From assembly GCA_964434855.1 (NCBI GenBank), contig CAYSWR010000016.1:1-28331 (forward strand): a DNA stretch of 28,331 bases, read 5' to 3'. Position 1 is the first letter of the stretch, and every line of letters starts with the position of its first letter. Below are positions 24,220 through 28,331 of this stretch, piece by piece. Below the pieces are notes generated by a model. That model saw only the letters and a program-made list of their open reading frames with translations. It did no database searches and was not told where the DNA came from. The DNA is from UBA8516 sp964434855. Its GTDB lineage: Archaea > Thermoproteota > Nitrososphaeria > Nitrososphaerales > Nitrosopumilaceae. The position numbers were made by a program, and so were the translations under genes.

Positions 24220-25571
24220 ACACGAAGGAAATTTGGCTTGAATTTTCAAAAAGTAAGATTGGACTTGCAGGAATAGGTATACTTGTAATGCTTTTTGTCT
24301 TGTCAGTAATTGCTGTAACAACCATCCCTGCTGAAACTTTTAAAGAATGGAATAATCCTTCGAGTTGGATAACTTATCCAAAATCGTCACAGCCTGCTTG
24401 GGTAAACTACCTCAGCTCAGAAAAAATTCCTGAACACAGGATTCTTAAAAACCCGCAAACGTCATCGCAAACAACTGGAGAAATTTCAATTATATCGCAA
24501 TACTTTGCAATTGATTATTCTTATGATGGATTTCCAAGTGACTTTATCTTTGAATATTCTGCAAAATATTCTGGTGCTCCATTATTGCAAATGTCAGTAA
24601 CTCGTCCTGACGGACTTGTGATAGATCTAATATCAAGATCACTTCCACAATCTGATGGTTCTATTTACTCAGAACAAATTTTTTCAACGGATGATTCTGT
24701 GAAAAAAAATCTTAGAAAAAACACAAACAATTTTTTATTTCCAATTGACTTGCTTTCTGCAGAAGACGTTGTCTTTTCTGAAACTGACCAAAACAAAATT
24801 TTAAAGGGCAAATATGTTTTTCAAATAAAATTCTATGATGTTGATTCTACAATTTACATCAAGAGTTCAAAGATGATTCTTGGTGGCAAAGTATATGGTA
24901 TTATGGGTACTGATGAGCTGAGACGTGATCTTGCTGTTGGATTACTTTGGGGGACTCCACTTGCATTGTTCATTGGAATTTCAGTAGCAATAGGGTCTGT
25001 TGTTATTGGGCTAATCTATGGAGTATTTGCAGGCTACAAAGGCAACAAAACAGATGAGACTCTAATGCGCTTTAACGATGTGATTTATGCTCTACCGGCG
25101 CTTCCTTTATTGATAATTTTAGCAGTAACCATAGGAAACAGCGTATTTTTGATAGTTGGATTCTTGATGATATTTGGATGGGTCGGTGTGGCAAAGGTGT
25201 CAAGAAGTATGGCGATTCAGATCAAAAACTTACAGTACATTGAGGCTGCCGAAATCATGGGACAAAAAGATATCAAAATAATATTCAAACACATACTGCC
25301 TCAACTATTGCCGTATACCTTTGCAAGCATTGCTATCTCGGTGCCTGCCGCAATAACTACGGAAGCAGGACTGAGTTTTTTGGGACTAGGAGATCCTACT
25401 TTTCCTACATGGGGTCAGATACTTCATGATGCAAACTCTTTTGGAGCTGCAGCTCGCGGCCTTTGGTGGTGGATTCTACCTCCAGGAATAATGATTGCAA
25501 TCACGGGTCTTGCGTTTGTATTTATAGGAAACGCCATGGATACAATAGCAAACCCAAGACTGAAGCGTTAG
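24216..25571 (+). CDS. ABC transporter permease, DppC/OppC type, with enlarged extracellular domain
   Basis: Second membrane subunit of the peptide-type importer. After helix 1 (about 13-34) comes an extracellular segment of about 190 residues with alternating beta-strand patterns, much longer than in typical DppC of about 300 residues. GTDELRRDLAVGLLWGTPLAL (about 229-249) matches the family GTDxxGRD motif. The EAA motif AAEIMGQKDIKIIFKHILPQLLP (about 346-368) contacts the ATPase, and EAGLSFLGLGDPTFPTWG is a DppC hallmark. The ATG overlaps the previous stop (ATGA), with a Shine-Dalgarno-like GGTGAGG five bases upstream. No ATPase gene follows. Confidence 0.92.
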   Translation: MNTKEIWLEFSKSKIGLAGIGILVMLFVLSVIAVTTIPAETFKEWNNPSSWITYPKSSQPAWVNYLSSEKIPEHRILKNPQTSSQTTGEISIISQYFAIDYSYDGFPSDFIFEYSAKYSGAPLLQMSVTRPDGLVIDLISRSLPQSDGSIYSEQIFSTDDSVKKNLRKNTNNFLFPIDLLSAEDVVFSETDQNKILKGKYVFQIKFYDVDSTIYIKSSKMILGGKVYGIMGTDELRRDLAVGLLWGTPLALFIGISVAIGSVVIGLIYGVFAGYKGNKTDETLMRFNDVIYALPALPLLIILAVTIGNSVFLIVGFLMIFGWVGVAKVSRSMAIQIKNLQYIEAAEIMGQKDIKIIFKHILPQLLPYTFASIAISVPAAITTEAGLSFLGLGDPTFPTWGQILHDANSFGAAARGLWWWILPPGIMIAITGLAFVFIGNAMDTIANPRLKR

Positions 25572-25885
25572 GGTTTGAACTGACGAATTAATTTTATCAC
25601 ATCGTCATTTAGTCTCAAAGTATATGCTGCTGCATTAGGATCAGTTTCTTGTGATAACATTTCTGCAAACTGTGTCTTGTCTTTTCCTCTTTCGTACATG
25701 CCACCAGATTCCTTTATGCAAAGAGGAAACTTTTGCATCTTTAGGCCACTTTTAGAAAGATAATCTATAAATTTTTTGTAGTTTTGTGGAGAAAACCACT
25801 CTGCATTGTTTTCACTGCATGCCATTATCCAAGCATCTATCGTATTTTGAAATAATGCTTTTTTCCTTAATTCTTCAAGAGTCAT
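25568..25885 (-). CDS. Small soluble protein, function unknown
   Basis: 105 residues, mostly helical, with the segment AWIMACSENNAEWFSPQNYKKFIDYL and the C-terminal AAYTLRLNDDVIKLIRQF. There is no transmembrane segment and no catalytic motif, and I do not recognise a family. It is the last gene of the minus-strand group that begins with the coiled-coil protein, 17 bases after the membrane zinc-ribbon gene. Its stop overlaps the end of the convergent permease gene by four bases. Confidence 0.65.
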   Translation of the reverse strand: MTLEELRKKALFQNTIDAWIMACSENNAEWFSPQNYKKFIDYLSKSGLKMQKFPLCIKESGGMYERGKDKTQFAEMLSQETDPNAAAYTLRLNDDVIKLIRQFKP

Positions 25886-25902
25886 ATTGATTTAGTGATC
25901 TT

Positions 25903-26208
25903 TTAGAAATCTGCTCTTTTCATCTTGGAGCCGCATCGTGGGCAGGCGCCACCTTTGTATTTATTGTTGCATGTAAGACAAATATACTTTACACTCTGGC
26001 TTTGACCAAAGAATCCTCCACCTTCACCATACCCACCCATTCTTCGCATAGCTCGTCTTCTAATGATAAGGGGAAATAGTATGAAAAGTGCTAGTGATGC
26101 GATCAATCCCCATGGAAATCCCAACAGATACTGTAACCCAATGCTGATGGCAAGTGAACCGAAAAGGAAAATTAGATACGTCTTGTATTGCCTATCCAAA
26201 CACTTCAC
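25903..26208 (-). CDS. Two-TM membrane protein with C-terminal zinc ribbon
   Basis: 101 residues. Two helices (about 11-29 and 33-49) are followed by an Arg-rich stretch (RRRAMRRMGG), a Gly-rich linker and a zinc ribbon with CLTC near 80-83 and CPRCG near 92-96. The ribbon probably faces the cytoplasm. The start is GTG, which gives the full first helix. It sits 15 bases after the JAMM gene and is probably cotranscribed. Its function is unknown; the architecture parallels the protein at 6532-6780. Confidence 0.72.
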   Translation of the reverse strand: MKCLDRQYKTYLIFLFGSLAISIGLQYLLGFPWGLIASLALFILFPLIIRRRAMRRMGGYGEGGGFFGQSQSVKYICLTCNNKYKGGACPRCGSKMKRADF

Positions 26209-26223
26209 TTTGTTTTAAAAAGC

Positions 26224-26646
26224 TTATAAGTTTTTGTCAGAATTTTTGTTAACTGTTGTTATTGGAAGATTGTTGCCATCTCTATCATAAGCAAAAATGT
26301 CTTCATTCTCGTATGGCGATTTTACAATCATTGTTACAAGACCAAAGAAATTGTGCAGATCTGTAACAGACGGCCGTGCAGAACCAGTTGGGTGTGAATG
26401 AACAGTTCCTACATAGCTTGGATCAAAAGGTAAAAACGAATGAGGAAATCCCGCAAATGTTGGTCCGTGGTGTGAAAATGGAGGTATTACAAGACCATCA
26501 ACTACAACATTTCCTTTATTTGACTTGCCACGTAGAATCAAAATTCCCTCGTTTGGATGGTTCATCTTACAATATGTCAATATCCCATCACGCGTCTCTT
26601 CTGTAATGGTAATGGTGCGTTGCATCTTTGGTTTCTTGAAAATCAT
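26224..26646 (-). CDS. JAMM/MPN (Mov34) metalloprotease-like protein
   Basis: 140 residues comprising a single MPN+ domain. The JAMM zinc site is intact: E33 in NEGILILRG, H83 and H85 in HSHPTGSARP, then S93 and D96 (HxH-x7-S-x2-D). Characterised relatives are isopeptidases that cleave ubiquitin-like or SAMP conjugates, or related amide bonds. The natural substrate here is not evident and no ubiquitin-like gene is in the window. The first ATG gives seven extra residues; M8 is an alternative start. It lies 36 bases after the coiled-coil gene in the same operon. Confidence 0.9.
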   Translation of the reverse strand: MIFKKPKMQRTITITEETRDGILTYCKMNHPNEGILILRGKSNKGNVVVDGLVIPPFSHHGPTFAGFPHSFLPFDPSYVGTVHSHPTGSARPSVTDLHNFFGLVTMIVKSPYENEDIFAYDRDGNNLPITTVNKNSDKNL

Positions 26647-26682
26647 AAGAAAAGATTACCTGTCAAGCTAATTAATCTTAAA

Positions 26683-27954
26683 TCAGGTTATGGTAAATTT
26701 TGTTCCTAAAATTTCAGTTAATTTTGATTCTATATTTTTTACAATCTGTGGCATGAGTTTTGTTGTTTCATTGATTTGATTTTCAAGATTGGTAATTTCT
26801 GATTCAAACTGTGTTTTGCGTTCTTTTATTCTAGTCAAATTCTTTTCTTTTTCTTCTAGGTCATTGTTGTTAAATAGAATCTTTTGTTCTAGCGCATTTT
26901 TTTTATTTGATAGATCATTTTTCAACTTCAAAAACTCATCTAATCTGGTAATTGTTTCTTCAATTTGTTCAACTGATTTGTCGGTATCCTTGACAGATAC
27001 GTTGCCTGCAACGACTGACTTGATTACCGCATGCAATACTTCAATTACTGCATTCTTTGTTTCATTGGTAATTACATCATAGGGATTTTCATTCATCTTA
27101 TCCATGACTAATTTGAGTGGTTTTTCAAGCGAAGAGACATAACTGTACTTTCCAAGGGGTCTTGAAATTTTTGAAAACTGGAAATCCATTTCGTGTTTTA
27201 TCCTGTCTTTTTCTACTTCAAGTGCTTCTAGTTCTTTTTTGACATTAAGAAATTCAATATAGTTATTACTTGATTTTAGATTCTTGATATTTTCTTCCAA
27301 ACTTTGAATTGTTTTAATGCTGTTTTGAATCTCTTCTTTTGTACTTACTATGGTGTTATTTTTTACTTCGTTGTCTTTCTTTGAATCAATAATCTTTTTT
27401 GACCACTCTGAAATGTTTGAAATACTCAAATCAAGTTTGTCGTATTCATTAACAAGTTTCTGCAGATCTGCTTTGGTTTTGGCAATATCTGCTAGAATTT
27501 CTTTAAGTTTGTCTGCGTATTTTCTTGCAAAAACATGCATTACTCTTGAATTTGGACCTAGTATGTCACCAATTCTTTTAAGCAGTTGAGTAACATCTGA
27601 ATTCAGATTTACCACATCTTGATATTTTTTTATCTCATATGATTTTTTGGAGATCTCTTTTCTTACTCCAGAAATTACGGCACTCTTTCCCCTCTCAATA
27701 ATTATTTTCAAATGTTTGTCTACATCTTGTGATCCTAGATCATCTGATTCAAACTGTGAAAATAGATGTACGATCTTTTTTCGGCTGATTTCTATTTTAT
27801 CTCTCCTTGATTTTGATTTTTCAACAATCTGATTACTTAGGTTGTTCTTTTTTTCTTGTAAAATACTCTCTATTTTATCTAAAGAAACTTGCTTAACTAA
27901 TTGAGTGGACTCTATAGAATCTGTAGATCTTTTCTTACCCCACCCAAAAACCAT
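26683..27954 (-). CDS. Long coiled-coil protein, function unknown
   Basis: 423 residues, highly charged (Lys/Glu/Ile/Asn rich). Two long coiled-coil stretches (about 125-265 and 320-405) flank a short region near residues 268-312 (PLGKYSYVSSLEKPLKLVMDK). The N terminus is short and basic (MVFGWGKKR). There is no Walker A or B motif, so despite its SbcC/SMC-like look it is not an SMC ATPase. The segment ILGPNSRVMHVFARKYADKL is the least coiled-coil-like and may be a conserved folded element. It starts a minus-strand operon with the JAMM, zinc-ribbon and 105-residue genes. A structural or membrane-remodelling role is possible, but this is inference. Confidence 0.7.
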   Translation of the reverse strand: MVFGWGKKRSTDSIESTQLVKQVSLDKIESILQEKKNNLSNQIVEKSKSRRDKIEISRKKIVHLFSQFESDDLGSQDVDKHLKIIIERGKSAVISGVRKEISKKSYEIKKYQDVVNLNSDVTQLLKRIGDILGPNSRVMHVFARKYADKLKEILADIAKTKADLQKLVNEYDKLDLSISNISEWSKKIIDSKKDNEVKNNTIVSTKEEIQNSIKTIQSLEENIKNLKSSNNYIEFLNVKKELEALEVEKDRIKHEMDFQFSKISRPLGKYSYVSSLEKPLKLVMDKMNENPYDVITNETKNAVIEVLHAVIKSVVAGNVSVKDTDKSVEQIEETITRLDEFLKLKNDLSNKKNALEQKILFNNNDLEEKEKNLTRIKERKTQFESEITNLENQINETTKLMPQIVKNIESKLTEILGTKFTIT

Positions 27955-27991
27955 ATGATATTTTACCTACTGGAATAATATCATTACAACA

Positions 27992-27999
27992 TTAAATAT
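27992..27999 (+). promoter_or_regulatory. TATA box for the terminal two-TM protein
   Basis: TTAAATAT, centred about 25 bases before the ATG at 28020, at leaderless spacing. Confidence 0.5.
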
Positions 28000-28019
28000 T
28001 ACACGATGCAAATTACGCT

Positions 28020-28328
28020 ATGAGCGATACTCGCTTTATAATGCTGGGAACAGCACTCGTATTTGCTGGCTTCCTTGTCTTGGGAATACTTGGAAGGTCG
28101 TTTTTAGAATTTACAGTTCAGGTAAATGAGTTTGGTAACTGCATTAACTATGCAGGAACTGGCGCAGTATCAGCTGACTGTGGTGTTATAATGCAGGACA
28201 AGCTGATTTTCTTTGTGGTAGTAATGGGATTGATTAGTTCTGGGATTGTTGCACTGGTCAAGGGATATCGTGGTCGATGGGATCAAGACGTCAAAAGCGA
28301 TGAAATGGTAGGACCAAAAAAGGACTAG
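28020..28328 (+). CDS. Small two-TM membrane protein, function unknown
   Basis: 102 residues. Helix 1 spans about 7-27 (IMLGTALVFAGFLVLGILG) and helix 2 about 63-83 (LIFFVVVMGLISSGIVALV). They are joined by an outward-facing loop of about 35 residues with two cysteines (NCINY and DCGV) that could form a disulfide. The C-terminal tail is charged and probably cytoplasmic. The gene is complete, ending three bases before the window edge. I do not recognise a family. It is divergent from the coiled-coil operon. Confidence 0.7.
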   Translation: MSDTRFIMLGTALVFAGFLVLGILGRSFLEFTVQVNEFGNCINYAGTGAVSADCGVIMQDKLIFFVVVMGLISSGIVALVKGYRGRWDQDVKSDEMVGPKKD

Positions 28329-28331
28329 ACA

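Noticed and set aside
26683..27954. Coiled-coil protein as an SMC/SbcC ATPase
   Set aside because: No Walker A, signature or Walker B motif is present; only the coiled-coil composition is shared.
1..28331. Insertion sequences, CRISPR arrays, prophage or integrated elements
   Set aside because: No transposase, integrase, direct-repeat array or flanking duplication was seen; the tRNA-Pro gene has no obvious duplicated 3' end nearby.

Overview
The window looks like a draft chromosome segment of an ammonia-oxidising-type Nitrososphaerota (Thaumarchaeota) archaeon, probably of the low-GC Nitrosopumilaceae kind. Support comes from archaeal and eukaryote-like information genes (aIF1/SUI1, Sec61-beta, Tsr3, type II methionine aminopeptidase), an archaeal RNase P RNA, coenzyme F420 genes (cofD, cofC), archaeal DUF families (DUF1512, DUF2070), AT-rich DNA, and TATA boxes about 24-30 bases before many start codons, as expected for leaderless transcripts. 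No ammonia-oxidation gene is present, so the lineage is inferred rather than proven. There is no sign of a mobile element, CRISPR array or prophage.

Layout. 1-5 kb: a membrane glycosyltransferase with an SRPBCC protein, a stand-alone tRNA-binding (MetRS-beta-like) protein, a GlcD-type FAD oxidase, and a DUF1512 membrane protein overlapping a small zinc-ribbon gene. 4.9-6.8 kb: a methionine aminopeptidase interrupted by a 100-N assembly gap, tRNA-Pro(TGG), a tiny cysteine-rich ORF, a conserved-looking small protein and a membrane zinc-ribbon protein. 6.9-13.5 kb: a 1084-residue secreted lamin-tail/Ig-repeat protein, Tsr3, an APC permease with a C-terminal USP-like region, and RNase P RNA. 13.5-20.5 kb: a surface-anchored protein, cofD-cofC, a CPBP protease with aIF1, an SSSCA1-like zinc protein, Sec61-beta overlapping DUF2070, and an Mrr-like nuclease. 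20.6-25.6 kb: an oligopeptide-type ABC operon (binding protein and two permeases, no ATPase). 25.6-28.3 kb: a four-gene minus-strand operon (coiled-coil protein, JAMM protein, membrane zinc ribbon, small unknown) and a two-TM protein.

Most genes are housekeeping or envelope functions. The most unusual point is the ABC binding protein. Its family-5 sequence blocks appear in swapped order: the block that is normally C-terminal comes first and the block that is normally N-terminal comes second, followed by a beta-rich domain and a C-terminal membrane anchor. This looks like a circular permutation. Its partner permease also carries a large extra extracellular domain. Other points worth a look are the uncharacterised DUF2070 motifs coupled to Sec61-beta, the coiled-coil/JAMM operon, the 41-residue nine-cysteine ORF, and the assembly gap whose nominal length breaks the reading frame.
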